64,000 nucleotides of DNA from Diplolepis rosae (taxonomy: Eukaryota; Arthropoda; Insecta; Hymenoptera; Diplolepididae). The translations under genes and the position numbers were made by a program. The notes beneath the pieces are model-generated. The model worked only from the letters and a program-made list of their open reading frames with translations. It was not told the origin of the DNA and did not search any database. Position 1 is the stretch's first letter; every line of letters starts with the position of its first letter. This document shows positions 48,346 through 62,911 of this stretch, piece by piece. The stretch lies in NCBI GenBank assembly GCA_030998225.1, contig JAPYXD010000459.1, positions 1,240,001 to 1,304,000 of the forward strand, given 5' to 3'.

Positions 48346-50599
48346 AATTCAGTGAGTGGAGAACCGGTTGTTCAGGCCAGAGCTCCGAACGCTGACGGAT
48401 ATGACATTTCTCAAGTTCTTGGCGATCTCCCACGACCCCCTTCTCTTCTAGGTCGCCTTCTTTTTATTTATCTTGTCACTGTCTATCCATCGAGGCATTT
48501 TTATTGTTATCGCTGACTCTAGTAAGACAGATTTAAAGAGAGGGAGAGTGCAAGGGTGGAGAGTGTCAGAGTCTCTTTTTTCCATCATTTCTTCATATGA
48601 TTGGTCCACCGATCGCATGGCAGCAAGATCCTCCACACAACCCATGCTGTCGCTTTCGAACTGACCTCCCACGATCGACGACGATCATTCAAATGTCACA
48701 TAATCCATCTCAAGATCGTCACACAGATTGCGAAAAAATAGGTGATTCTATTACGATTAAAGGAAATGTAAATAAAGTGAGAGAGAACTGTAAGTGTAGA
48801 AAATAATCTTCAGATGGAGATTACATCACTCTATTTGCAGTTCTGAATTATTCTTTTTGCATATGATTAACACTAGTAAAACCGGCCAAGCACCAATTCC
48901 TGGTTATAAAATTCCAACGTGAAAATTATTAATAGTCTTAGATCATCGAATATGAAATAGATTGGTCTAGAATAGAAATAGGTAGTGAGTAAGAGGAACA
49001 GATTGTAAGAGGATCTAGAACTCAGATATACTAATTTTGGGACATGAGATCAGAAGATTGTTGGATCAGTTCACTGACCTAGTGGCAATTATCAATTAGC
49101 TCGACATAGTAATTGATCATCAGATTCAAGTGTCCACATTTTCTTTGAATACTTGCGCGAATTAGATATTTCCATGTTCGTGACCACCGGCATGGCATCG
49201 CTATGACTACCGAAGTGGAACATAGTGTGTGATATATATGTAGAAAACTCGATTCGAGAAACAACCCCGATATGTAAAATATCGGTCTATGCAATTAGGT
49301 TCTGGTTTCATTCCTCTTTGCTGTTGTAGATTATTTGCGAATTTTGACAAATTTACTTTGACAAATTTATGCAAACTGTTAAATCGAAACAGAGGCTTGA
49401 CGTGTTACGAAGAAGTTTATTTCATAACATTTGTGCTTTTCTAATATATTAATGTCACGTGTTGTGTAACAAAAAATGTCAAAGGATCAAAAATTTATAG
49501 AAATGGTTTTCGTGTATTTCAAAAAACATCAATCATGTTCTATTTCTACAAATTTCTACAAATACCATTAATGAAGTTAATTATATGTTGTGTTTCGTCT
49601 TATAATTAACGAAAAATTGTTTGTACATCGTGAGTAAAAGTTCGAAATGCAGTTGCATGAGAGGAAACAAACAAAAATGTATTTGTTTACAAAAAGACAT
49701 AAAGCACCCATGGTTCGTGGATAATCAGGCTAGTCTCTTCGGGTTGATCAGTTCTCGTCGATGGAATCGATTTAGTGCCATTTAACGAGAGTCATTGTGA
49801 GTAATTAATAACCAAAGGCTATACGCTCGCGGTTGCCTGCGTTTTTTCGTTCGGAGAAATAAACCAAAAACAACAAGCAAAGATGACTTCCAGACATTTC
49901 GTTGGTAGCTTTCCTTATCTCAAGAATTTCAAATTTAACGGTTCTTCTATATCTGTCCGTATCAAACCTAAATATTCAGATTGTGAAACTGTTCTTAGGA
50001 TCTGATTAGGCAAAGACTTTGAAAACCAAGATTATTCTTCACGGGGCCAATAATTGAAGGTGAGAAAAATTGATGACGCACCTTTCGAAGCAGATTCTCA
50101 TCATCAACCCTGAATGATTTTTCAATATTAATTGCTGCCGTCATCGACAGATACGAGGAAGTACTTATCAAAGGTTTCGCTTAGCCGGGTCTGCATAAAA
50201 CATAGAAGAAAATTGAGTCACTTGCCGCTCCTTCAGAATTTGCATTACGATTTTCAGAAAAAGTTATTTCAAACTGGATAAGAAAAATGCTCGATGTCAG
50301 AAACAACTGACTCTTAAATTAGAATAGTGAAATCATCTAGGATGGAAATCAAGTACAGACTAGAAGATTCAGACTGAGAAATTTTAGAAAGCTTGCCCAC
50401 CCTTCTTCAATCTCTCATCTTAGGGCATTTTTCATGGACAAGTGTCCTCCAATTGGCGCTAGAAGTTTGAAATAACTGGAGGGTAAAAATGAGAAAAAAA
50501 AGGCAGAATAAGCACAAAATGTTGCAAAGAGGTTTACCATCCGATGTCGATGCCGAGTAAACGAGCGTTTATGAACGAGGCCAAGATAAGTATCTCTCT

Positions 50600-50990
50600 A
50601 TATCCTTGACTAAATCGTGACTAGAAGCCCTCGGTGGACGATCAAGGAGAGGGAGGGAGTGCATTACAACGATATACAGTGGGCAACATTGTTCGTATCG
50701 GGATACAAATTGCTCGGAGCGAACCAGCGGGAATAAGAAGGCTAAAGGGGAAGGAGAAAACGAGGAAGAAGGAACAGAGACTGGGTCTGGGCCTGGGGGC
50801 AGGGAGGGGGCACTGCCCCATCAGAAGTTGCTCTACAACGAATACGAGAAAAAGAGAGACAGAGACAGAGGCGAAGGGCCTCGATTGCTTTTTGCGATTC
50901 GAAAGCTGCCTTCGGACGCTTCTGCTCAAGATTTACATCGATGATGCGTTCTGGTCGATACATAAATAAATACATACTTAGTTTACATGT
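50600..50990. other. GC-richer purine island with overlapping frames
   Basis: The plus strand is strongly purine-rich (GGGAAGGAGAAAACGAGGAA and beyond), and frames of 95-111 codons stay open on both strands. The peptides are low-complexity and unrecognised. It is more likely a regulatory or simple-sequence island than an exon. Confidence 0.3.
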
Positions 50991-52904
50991 ACACGTGCCC
51001 AGGGCCGTAAAACTCAAATAATATTATTGATTTTAGTATTTCTTATCCGTCGTAAAGTAAAGTGAAATTGAAATTAGAAAGGGACGAGTACTGCTCGTAA
51101 ATATCAATAATTTGTATAACGAAATAATGATCGATCTTGTAGTGAAAAATGATGAAAAGACTGATTGGTGTAGATGATAGATAAGCTAAGTGTGTTGAAT
51201 GTGAAGGAGGTGATGTACGGCTCTGCTAACTGGTGCACAATTATACGAAGACTTTACTCATTGGATCAGTTAATAATGTGTATAAACGAATGTGGAGACG
51301 TAGCCCCGCGCATGCGTAAATGTATCTGGAGGAGAATATAATATTAAGTTGGAATAATGTAAGTGTGTTTGTGCGCGACTGTGACAAGCAGTGGTACCAC
51401 ATTCCTAACACTAGCTCGCTCACTCGGTGCACGGCAGCATAGTCTCTCTCCACAGGGAGATTCGTTTCTAGGGAAGGATACGAACTTCTGACAAGTTCAA
51501 GCAAAAAAAAATCCCAGGCACTATGGCACGTCATCCGTCAAATTCAATTTGCAGGTGTATTCTTTTTTCTCGAGCCAATCAAGACTTGGAATTTGTTTCA
51601 CCATATAAAAGGAAAAAAAGTTGAATATGTATTTCACTTGGGTATGATATGTAAATTTATAGAGTCTACAACCTTTTTACCAAACAGTTAATTCTTTTAT
51701 AATTATGCAAACGTATGATAATTGTTGCAATTGATGCAGGCACGAAAGCAAAAACACGAAATGAAATTTTGTCACAAACTGTGTAATATTAATGTTGATT
51801 ATACAAATTTTCTGAGATTTTTAAATAGAGAAGGGGATGGAGGTTTTACTTGTAAGTACGAAGACAGATGAGATCGTTTAAATCTCGCGTTAGCGTGACG
51901 GAGTTCCGCGAAGTGTACGGGAGCTTAAACTACCATCACCACCATTAGTTTCAACCAAGAAATCAGCCATTGCCACCATCACAGCCACCACAGTAGATAG
52001 TAGCCAATCTATATGATAAACAGTCTAGTTACATATATATATAAAGTCAGTTAGCTTAGCTACTCGTATCCGTGTCGTTTCACCGTTAAATACTCCCAGA
52101 CCAGAAGTCGTCCTGCGGTTACGGATTGGAAGGAAAAAAAACAAAATTAATTCCAAGTCAATCTGTCTTTGAATTTACGTGTTACGTGCTTTCCAAATTT
52201 AGTATTTCGAAATCAATTACAGAGAAAGTAGATAAACATAATGGAGTGCATCTTTACTTCACTTCTCTTCTAAATTTGAATTCAGTGGGAATTTTACTGA
52301 TAAGCACTGGTATTTCACTGAAAAACAATAAAAGTGGAAGCAAAACTGATCAGCAAAGCTCAATTGGTAATACAGACTGCACTTGAAAAGTTCTGAATAA
52401 CCTTTATTTCGCGGTGAATGTAAATGCATCTTGAATATAAGTGCTGGAATTGACTTGAAAAAACAATAAATATAATGGGCAGGAAGAGAAAACAAGTAGG
52501 GTACAGGTTAATTTAGCAAAAATGCAAGGGACAATTTTTGGAGAGTAATTACACGGACGGGAGGGGAAAGGGGAGGTGGAGAGGGTGTGCAAACTTAGGG
52601 CATGTCGCGAATGTGGTACAAGCGCAGTGAATTTATTTAAATTGCTAGCAATGTTCCCCCGTGTTCAGCAGCTTCTTCTGCAGTGAAAATCGAACAAAGC
52701 GAACTCGAGTGCTCCGCCGAAGATGCACGGAAAAAGAGGGAGAATGAGAGAGTATAAAGACAAAAAGAGGTGAAAAAGGTGGGCTGTTTATAGGTATAGA
52801 ACCCAAGTCCCGTGTGAGACTCTGCTGTGCCCAACCGATTTTTTACCTCGTCTGAAAAAATCCGGTCACGAATTTTCAAGGCTGAGAATCTTTATAATAT
52901 ACAC

Positions 52905-53000
52905 TGAGAAAAAAAATTTCTCGTTGAACAAAATCGTTTTGTTGAATTCACAAAGTGTTTTATTGACTTAATAACAAAATATTATGCAATATCGTAAAAA
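52905..53000. repeat. Fragment of the TTGATTCAAC repeat family
   Basis: CACTGAGAAAAAAAA followed by GTTGAATTCACAAAGTGTTT matches 60205-60230, so this is a truncated copy of the 59800-60790 element. Confidence 0.5.
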
Positions 53001-55766
53001 TGAAAAAGAGGTTGGAAAAAATGATTAATAGATTCGTTTGAAATGCAGAAAGGGCTATCTGTATAAAAATGAAAGGATGATCGGATAAATCAGTAGCAAA
53101 TCATTGCACAGATTATAATCGATTAGCTATTTTAATGCCATTTTAAGTATATGTCTCTGTGATCGTTGGCTATAATATTCAGAATCAGAGTTGATCACCA
53201 AAGCATGGAATCTGTCAATGGGTTCAAAGACATTTTTTTGAGCACTTGTGCGTGACTGGGACACGTTGCTATTTGAGAATAATGTAACAATTGACATTAC
53301 ACGTGGCAGTGATTTATTGAACTGTTGTAGTGTCGAGTAAATGCACCTTGATAAACTTAATTACTATTTTCACCGCGATTACCACTCGGAACAAAAGAGA
53401 AAGTGCAATTTCACTGTACCATATACTGAATGCACAATCAGGTGTGATCAATCATACGCGTAAAGAAATATTTGATTAATCTAACAAAAATTTAGTTTGC
53501 TCCAACAAAAAAATTCGCTTATCATACGCTTGACCAAATTTTTAGTTGATAAACCGAAGAATTTGTTTCCTGGAACCAAAGATGCTTTGTTTGAATACGA
53601 TTAGGTATAAAGTTGTTGAGAGTACGCAGATAATTTTTGGCTTGTTGATTGGTTCTGGAGTCAGGAAAAAATGTAGTTCCTGAGTGTAGAATTGAGGATT
53701 TATTCCTTTTCTACAATCGAGTACGTAATTTATCCGACGTTTCATAAAGGCCAAGTGGCTCATTCTCGAAGTGCGCCAAATAACATACTGGCAGGATTTA
53801 TACACACAGGTGTAATTTACACGAGTTTCCTTGCACACATGTCTAATACGGTACACATACAATGGATCGGTTTTCACAGATGCGAACGGACTTGGTGTGT
53901 ATATGTGCTCGTTTCGCACACGTGCCTACAGCCATGAATAAAACGCTTCTCAAGCTCAAAAATTCTCCATGCGACACGCATCCCTGCACAAGCTAAGCAC
54001 ATCCTCAGAGACTGCGTTATACAAAAAGAACATATTTCTCGCCAATAATTGTGCCGTTAATTAATATTCATAATTTCAAGATTTTAAATGTACCGTTCAA
54101 GGATATGATTTCATGGATCATTTTCACTACACGCGACATTTATACAATTCTGTTCTTTCCTTTTCTTAATTCGTGTGTTTTATTTGTTAAAGGAAAGAGA
54201 TACATAATTGAGCAGGATCAAGAAATTGAGATATCAGTTTTGGTGGGTCTTTAACAGACCACAAATCATCTCGATGATCCGGAAGGATTATTAAGCTGCC
54301 ATTACGAGGTTACGAAGGGCGAGAGGAGTCGAGGTATCGCACGTGTCGTCGAGAGAATCGAGATGGGGGGAGCAAGCGGTAATAAAGAGAGACGAGGCCT
54401 TTTTGGGTCCGTTTCGGTAGCCGAGTAAATAAATATTATTTATATTCCATTGAAACGAGGAGCGAAAGAGATTTCTTTTCTCTAAAGCTCTCGCCAGCGG
54501 GGTGCGCGTCGTAATTCACTGCCCACGCGCACACTTTCGTTCATGTGTGAACCTTTCGGTTGTATAAGTCACCAGGTTAGGTTCAAATACTTCTTTTTGT
54601 TTTATAACTTTACAGTAAAATAATCTCTCTCTCTCGAAACCCTTCATTATTATAACCAAAAGTCCTTCGCTTTATCCTAGATTTGTGCAGGAAAAGAACA
54701 AAGTAACCCGTGTAGAAATTCTGTCATGGCCTAGACACATCATCCCTAGTTCAAAATGTAAAACCGCGGCTAATCTTAACCAGATCTGGTTTCAGTTCAG
54801 TTCAGCGTTTCAATTCGAAATAGGACCAGATTAGTCAATTTCTGCACGACAGAATCCAAAAGAACTAAAAAATCTGCAGAAGAGTTTATTATATACTCAA
54901 AAATCAACTTTATTAATAATTTAAGTGAATGGCATCTAATTGAATAAGGATATTGACGCTACGTTCTCAGCAGCGAATTATTAATTGTCGACAGGATGTT
55001 GGGATTTTAAATATCATGGAATTCGCATAGCGAATCGTTCTCTAGTTAATTACGCATTTCGGCTTTGGACGTGAATATTCCGATATATGCAGGTAGGCGT
55101 TTTATGATCCAAGGTGTAAGTGCGTGTGGGTGTTGAATGTATGTAATAACATGGACACTTATATATGTATCAACTGTCGGGTCACTCGCAATTGTACCTT
55201 CCGCTTCCTGCTGTTCGAGTAATTGCGGCCGACTAACGACACCTTTGTACTTGTTTAGGAAGCCTGAACGCCCAGCAGCACCTTTCGCACTCTTGTCAAT
55301 TGCATGTATATTATTATATATAATACTTATTGTGTGAGAACATACACTTTGTCACCTTGTGCAAGCAAACATCACTCTTTTTCTTTCCAATCCCAAAGTT
55401 ATTTGCATTAATATAATTTTTTCAGTAAATGTAAAAACCCCTCTGGCATTATCATTTTTTACACACTGCCGTCGTGTGATTTAATGCTGTATATTTTCCA
55501 ACGAAAACGTGTACAGAAACCTTATAAATATTTCTCTTTTTCAGAAACATGAAAAAAGCACAACCCTAAATAGCATATCGTGACAAAATTTGCTAGCACA
55601 AGCAAAACGCTGTCAAGTTAGACGCGTAACAAAATCTCATGTCAGTCTAATGTCGGATCTGACAGTTTTTGAAGTGTCTAGCCTGGCCCTGATTTAGCCT
55701 TAGTTATCCCCCCAAGATATAGAAATTCCAAAGATTCAACAATTCAAACTCTTAAAAAATTAAATA

Positions 55767-56016
55767 TACACGGAGAAAAATGAATTATAAAATTTAATAT
55801 CCAGATACAGTAACTATAGGACAGCCATTTGAATTATAAAAGCTATAATCTCCATTATAAGCGGTATGATGTTAGAATAGAGAAAAAATTGTAGGTTATG
55901 TCACTTATAATCTGGATTACATTTCTTATAATCTAGATTATAGTATTTATAATCTAAATAGCTGTCCCATAGTCACTGAACCTGGATATTAAATTTTATA
56001 ATCTATTTTTTCAGTG
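55767..56016. mobile_element. Hairpin MITE
   Basis: The left arm (ACACGGAGAAAAATGAATTA and on through GGACAGC) mirrors the right arm (GCTGTCC through TTTTTTCAGTG), with mirrored TATAATCT motifs in the centre. About 250 bp, non-coding. Confidence 0.7.
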
Positions 56017-57712
56017 CAAATGTTTTTTAGTCTGGCAAATTAGAATTACATTAGCCGCCGCTAATTAGTAGGAAACGAGCGAAAAACTTTCCGCTAAACT
56101 AGTGTCTGACTAAGCCATCTAGTCAAAAACTAGACTGACTGATCTGCGGTAGAGACGGAAAATTTTTTTACACGGATATTTGCTGCCCGTATATACAACC
56201 AAGGCAAAAGTACAAGCAACATTGCAAATTCAAATGAAGTAATTTTTGGGATTTATCAGAGTTGCAATTTGATTAGCGTCTACTTAAATAATGGCGAGGA
56301 ACGGAATGATGCATGTTCTAAAAAAGGAGAATTGCATATTGATGCACGGGAGCAACGCGTGTATGTGTACATATTTATTTTACGTGGCAACTTCATTTTC
56401 CATGGCGCATTGTTGTTTATGCGCTGCAACACAACTTGGCTTTCCGCAAGGATAGCCATCTATAATTCAAGGCGTTACAAGTTAAACGGGCACTGGAGAG
56501 CATAAATCTCGTGGGATCTTTCAATAGCGCGTACTCCTGCAGCACACGGTTATACTGCGTTTCCGTATTTTAAATCCAACAACCGAGGTCCACATGTGAC
56601 GTAAAGCTCGAGGATACACAACCGTTGTGTGCCAAGAGAATCATAAACTTCTATAACTCTCACATCAGTTTTTATGTAACATTAACTTGCTATCTATTTT
56701 CGTTTAAAGATGTCACCGCCAGACAAAACAGATTCTAACTACTATATACATATATGATTTAATAAACTGTACCATTGAAAGGATTTCGTGGAACGAGAAG
56801 TCTCTTGGCTCAGTTATAATGTTTGTAAATCTCGGGTCTTACAACAATGAGTCTTCCACAGCCTCTCCATCTTTTTCTCGCAAGGAGAGAAGAGGAAGAG
56901 AATTTGAATAAAAATCGTGTTTCGGCTTAGAATGGATGAATTACAATATTGAGACTGGCTGCGCTCGAGTGACTGTACACCTCACAGCAAAATTATAAAG
57001 TGAAATGACCGCGGATCGCTCTCCTCGCTCTGGCTACTGCTTACACTGTACAAAAAATAAGTAGAGGAAAAGCAGTAAGAAAAAAAAGAATGGGTGTCAT
57101 AGCCAAAAAAACTGATTTTAATAAATGATGCTTTTAAGGTTTTGTGGATCTCAAGCGAGAAGACTCTTTTGTTTTATTTTATTCATCATTAATTTATTAT
57201 GGGGTTTCATCACCTTTACATTTTCGAAAAATAATGTTTTTTATTGCATGAAAAGGTCCCTTAGTGTCCTAAGAATAATGCCCAATTAGTTTTTTCGTGG
57301 AGACGGGACATGGCAGATTAAAGGTATATCAAAATTATAGTACTTTTTTTACGTTATTAAAACTTTTAATGCTTTTTTCTCGAAACTGACTTTTTCAAGT
57401 CGACAAGACACGCCATTTCAACAATTTTCAACCGATTGACACGAATCTTGTTTTAAATAAAAGATTATTTAATTATTTTTTGAAGCACTTACGATTTCTG
57501 AGATTGATTTGCAATTGTTTATTTGTTTAACAAATTACGGTCGCTTTTTGGGCGTAAATCGAATTTTTAGAATTTCAATAAGCGATAATGGATAATTTAC
57601 TTGGTCCGTTTGTTGACTCCGACTTGTATAGGGATGGTAGTTTATAATATTAGGGCGTTTAGGTGATTGAAAAAAGAGGGGGTGATGTGAGAGTTGGACG
57701 AAACGGTAGATA

Positions 57713-57880
57713 TTTATTTATCCGATTTTTCATTTCTCCGAAAAAACAATAGATATTTATAGATTGGTTGGGAAATGGTTAGTAAAATCTGAAAACTTTG
57801 CATGCCATTCTCAATCAATCTAGGGGAGAAATCTATTGTTTTTTCGGACAAGTGAAAATTCGGATAAATCAATACCTAAC
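57713..57880. mobile_element. Small hairpin element
   Basis: ATTTATCCGATTTTTC and CCGAAAAAACAATAG at the left are mirrored by CTATTGTTTTTTCGG and GAAAATTCGGATAAAT at the right; about 165 bp. Confidence 0.6.
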
Positions 57881-59529
57881 GACAAAACGCAACAGAAGAT
57901 AATGTTTACTATAGGGGAACAGGTCAATCAGGAACAAACCTGAATGAGAATGTTAATGATCAGAAAATTGAGGCTTATTGAAAAGCTTTGAAATTACAGG
58001 GAGGGTAAACGATGCGCTCAGACGGATAATTACAATACGTAAGGTGCAATCAGCAGTTAGATAATATACGAGGTAATGCAAGACCTGTCAGACAGCCGCT
58101 AACCTGATTACCATAGTCACATTATACAGCATCCCACCAACCCTTTAATAACATCATCAAATTTTGGAAAATCAGAATCATATATTTTCAATGTATCAAT
58201 TTTTAGCTCACATTATGTTCGATTTTATAAAACCTCAGTAGTGGTTAATTATTCTGATATAAGGAAGTATGGTATGTAATTATAAAACGAGATGTCGTCA
58301 TTCTAATGTGAGTTGAGAGTCTTTTCATGTTTCAGATTAGATTGTTGAGAAATATTTTTCAGGCTATTTTCGATGGAAACTTTAAATGAAATTACCTTGT
58401 TATAAAGCAGGTTAATAGATGAAAAGGATTGTGAAAATAAAGAAAATTGAAGGTCAATTAAAGAACAATGGTAGAGCATGATGGGATATAATAAAGGCGA
58501 AAGTTCTATAAGCCTTTAATTGAAAGCATTCTCACAGAGAGTGGCTTGGCCCTTTCACAATAAATTCCGGTCAAAACCGAGGAAATGCATGAAATTAATG
58601 GCAATATGCAAGATATAAGATGAGGATGTTTAATATCTGGCTGCCGTGCCACTTAAAGTGTATTAAGTGCGCTCTAGTGAACTTTTAGTCACGGCCACAC
58701 CCAGCCTCCGTCCACAAGGCTGGACCTCTTACACGCACCCACATATCCCCACACTTTTGTCCAGACTTATTTTATTTAACGGGTGACCTGCTTTAGTAAA
58801 GTATACATTTTACATTCGAGTATTTAATGTGAAATTAAACGCGAAGAAATAATCGACAAGCTCAAGAAAACTAAAATACCGATCGACACTAATGGGCGTT
58901 AGACATCTTCATAATCACGGCTTTTTTTTTTTCTCATTTTATTGACATTAACGATTAATTTAAATAGTTAATGTTCATTTTTCCAGGCATAAATCTTGCA
59001 ATCAACTCGTCGCTTAGTCGTGTTTCTCTTATCCATCGATTGCGCGTTAATCGTCGAACGCTAATCGACCGATCGGATTAGCATTTTCGATCATGTCGCG
59101 TCGAGTAAACCTGATAATGTTACGTGTATATGGCCAATTATCAAGGAGAATCGATCAAGTCACCTTCGTCATTTGTTTCATATTGATTACTTGATTTTTA
59201 CATTTTTCAATAACTATTCATAAACTCTTTTTACAGTAAACTCATTCCCATAATTAAAAACATAAATTAGACGGGAAAATTATCATCTTCAAATGATAGA
59301 TTCAATTGATGAGCACACCTCTAAGAATGAGATTTGATACGATGAATAGATGATTCATATTTGATTTGCTGAGAGATTTTAATAGGTTTCGTTTGAAAAT
59401 CCGCGGCAATGCTTGTCTGACAATCACAATATGAGGTTTTTTATTTATCCTCAAAGCGTGAGCATAAAACACGTAGACTAAAGGCATTTGCTCGAGAGTA
59501 CGTGTATGGTATTTAAATAGTTTTATGAA

Positions 59530-59580
59530 ACTATCTCTTTTTTTCTTTTTCTCTCTCTTTCTCTCTTTCTTACTCTCTGA
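59530..59580. repeat. Pyrimidine (CT) tract
   Basis: About 50 bases of almost pure C/T, with TCTCTCTTTC units. Confidence 0.7.
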
Positions 59581-59799
59581 GCCCGCGGCGATATGTATAG
59601 GAGCATGTTGTGCAACTGCTTACGGCGTATACGCACGATAGTGAGAGACAATATACCACGAGAGTCACAAACACAGCTCGAATATCCTGTTCGTTTTATC
59701 AGGGCAAGGTGGCCGACCTTGCCACTTTGATACTGGTATCAATGATGTAGCGCGGCCCGATTAAACTATCATACAGACAGACAACAAATATAGTTCATC

Positions 59800-60790
59800 A
59801 ATCCAGACTATTTTATACAATGAACCAAAATTCTTATTTGAATCAGATAAAATTTCTTTGATTCAACTGTATTGCAGCTAAACAAACCATATTTTATTGG
59901 TTTAACTAAACGTCTGGTTAACCTAAATGGAGAGAAAATGGATATTCAAGATCAATGTCACGACGCTACATTAATACTTTACCCACTTAATTATTTTAGC
60001 TATCTAGATATGACAATTGAAAATATAAGATGTTTGTCACATCGTTGCATATCAATATTTCCCAGTGTATAAAAACATACTTATATGTTTCGCCCAACAA
60101 AAGTTTTGTTGATTCAACCAAATATTTTTCTGAGTCTATATTTGGATGCTGATCCAATAAGACATATTTATTTAAGAAAAATCTTTTCCATTGAGGAAAA
60201 TCGTTGTGATGAATTCACAAAGTGTTTTATTGATTTAATTAAATTTTTTGGGTAAATCTAATAAATACTTTGTATTGATTGAAAACAACTAAAATCTTTG
60301 TTTGGATCAACCAAATTTTACTAAGCATAGTATAATTTGTTGAGTAAATGAAATAATTTTGTTGGATCAACCGAACACTTTGTTGATTTTACCAAATATT
60401 TTTACGAGTGTAATAACGAAAAGGTTCATGTTATAGACTGATTAAAATTATTAGTTGTATCAACTTCTTCGGTTCATAACATAAGCTACATCTACTTTGT
60501 TGGTTGGCACAACTACTTTTTTTTGTTAATGTTACTATCAGCATTGTTATTACAAGAAAGCGCGTAGTAAAGTCAACTAGAAAAATAGTTGTACTAACTT
60601 ATAAGATAGCAAGGCATATTTTAGTTAGTATATTAACCAAAGAATTTATTTGATGCAACCAAATATGATCTGTTTGTATGCAATTTCGTTGAATCAAACA
60701 AATTCTTCAGTAGATTCAACAAAATTTTGTTTAATTTAATCAAAGATCTTGATGCATTTAACTGAATCATTTAATTAATTAATTATTCTG
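59800..60790. repeat. TTGATTCAACAAA-rich element
   Basis: Dozens of spaced copies of TTGATTCAAC, GGTTTAACT and ACCAAAT-like words occur on both strands. Its last 130 bp resemble 14700-14840. It may be several nested copies, since CTGAGTCTA and ACGAGTGTA terminus-like words appear inside. The 66-codon frame at 59872-60072 is not recognised. Confidence 0.55.
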
Positions 60791-62074
60791 GGTGTGTGTA
60801 TGAATAAAACTGTGTCGATTACATCTAGCAATAATTGATAGAATATAACGTAACAAAACTAATAAGTTTCCAAAGGTTAAATGGCAAGGGAGAACAATAG
60901 TTGAATATAAATGATCAGGTTCCTCTAACGACTCGAATTTTTGTCCAATTAACCTCCTGGGAAAGGAAATTTTTGCATATTTAAGTGCATACTCTCTGAA
61001 TTATGTATTAATTTAGAAATCAATCTAAGTGTTGGTATATCAGGATGAATCATCGGCTCGCGTGCAATCGCTTAAGGTCGAGAAAGACGGGTGAGTGTGT
61101 CGGAGGGAGGGATGAAAAGAGAGAGAAATATTTTATAAGTGACCGTGAACAAGTACATTGAGGTAAATAATTAGCAATAAATCTCGATGGATCGATACAT
61201 GCCGAGTTCTTCTGTTGTTTCAATAGTAATATACAGCTATTTAAAAAACCATTTGCAGAACATTACATCGGTGATACGCCGCCATGAGATAATTTGCAGT
61301 TGTCTCCTTGTTGCTGGCAAAGCGAATCAGATATTTGTTGTTTCTCCTTTTTTTCTTTATTATGGCGATGAAATATATTAATCAGAGTCTAGTCGAGCAG
61401 TCGTGAACCCGACAAACCAGAGAGTTGGACTTTATTTATGATGTACGCATATACGTTATTATACCCTTACCGACATTTATGTCAAGTACTTGAACCGTTG
61501 GAAATATTACTGGACACGATTTAGCGCTTAAAGGAGAAATAAGCACTAGGTGAACTAAACAAAATTGGTGTAATACGTGTGGCGCGAAACAAGTATGGTT
61601 ACGTTGTTCTTAGACACAGGTAGATACTTTGTATACTCAAACGCGCTTAGCCTTATAGTGACTGCCATTATTATTTATTTATAGGGTCATTACATTGTCT
61701 CCATTGTTACTGGAGAATACCAGCTGACTGGACCTCCTTCGTTCGGTCAGCTTGCTCTCCCTTTTTCCAAGGTGTATGCACCCATAGTTATCTGCTTCTT
61801 TAAACTCCCTCTCATATCCCTCGCCCTAATAATCTAGGATAGATAATTATTAACCGTGTCACGGTTCTCTACTTTCTTTATGATTCTTGTCCTGTCAAAT
61901 GCTGAGTTGCGAAAGAAAAGGTTAGAGTGTAATCATCTTTATTAATATTTATGTATGCGTATGTGCAAAATTTACAGAAATATTGGTACTTATTTGGAAA
62001 ACATGAATTTTTACTATGCTTTACAAGAAGTTTAGCCCAGGTGGAAAAATCGGATTCATGACAGTATTTAGAAA

Positions 62075-62390
62075 CGGCAGAGTACCGCACCAGTTGTAAA
62101 TAGGAAGCAATGTTTGTACTGGACAGTTGGTACGGGGCCGAGGGTTGGCGTAGTACTGGCATAGTACAGTCCAAGTCCTGAGACCTAGTCTCGCGGCTAA
62201 CAACCGACTTTGGACTAATGCCAGTTCTGAACCAGTACAGATTTCAGTGCTGGCATGGTACTGATGTCCAGTACGGCGTCAGTATCGATGGACAACTTCC
62301 AGCCAAATTACCTTTCGTAGCCGCGCCGGTGATAGGCCGTGCTTATGCCAGTACCACGCCAGTACTGCAAATATTTATTCAAAATCAACA
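62075..62390. repeat. CCAGTAC/GTACTGG-rich element
   Basis: The words GTACTGG and CCAGTAC recur at least seven times on both strands within 300 bp. The block is clearly less AT-rich than its flanks. Probably an old MITE with sub-repeats; its exact ends were not resolved. Confidence 0.5.
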
Positions 62391-62885
62391 GATTTTCTGT
62401 ACATTTCACTAATTTTACGGTGAAATTTACAAATTCGTAAATCGTAAACTTGAAAAATTGGTCATTTTTACAAAAAGGCATACATCATGAAAACAAATTT
62501 AAGCATCAATAGTACTTAATAAATTTGTATGAAGATCCGTTGATCAGTCTCGAGATAAAGCCCATTGAACAATCAAGTAGAAAGAAGAAACAATTCATTC
62601 TCCTTTGTTGTTGAATCAAGTATTTTTAAGAAACATTAAAATATGCAAGTTTCGCAAATTTATAACCGTGAGAGTAAATCTACACTTTTGCATTTGTGAA
62701 GTCTGAACGTGTTTGTACAATAGAAAATACTCTTGGTTCGAATCTTAATCAGAGTGCCGTGTTGCTGCCGGCGATCCGGAGGATTGTTAAATCCTTCGTG
62801 GTTACTGTGTGCCCAAGGCTCGTCCTCCATTTTACTCGGCTCCGTAACTCGTGACTAATTAGCGCAGAGTAAATTAATCGATACT

Positions 62886-62911
62886 GGAGAGAGAGCGAGA
62901 GAGAGAGAGAA
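62886..62911. repeat. (GA)n microsatellite
   Basis: GAGAGAGCGAGAGAGAGAGA, with one CG interruption. Confidence 0.85.

Noticed and set aside
53542..53919. 125-codon minus-strand frame
   Set aside because: Composition matches random AT-rich sequence, with no start context, splice frame or domain.
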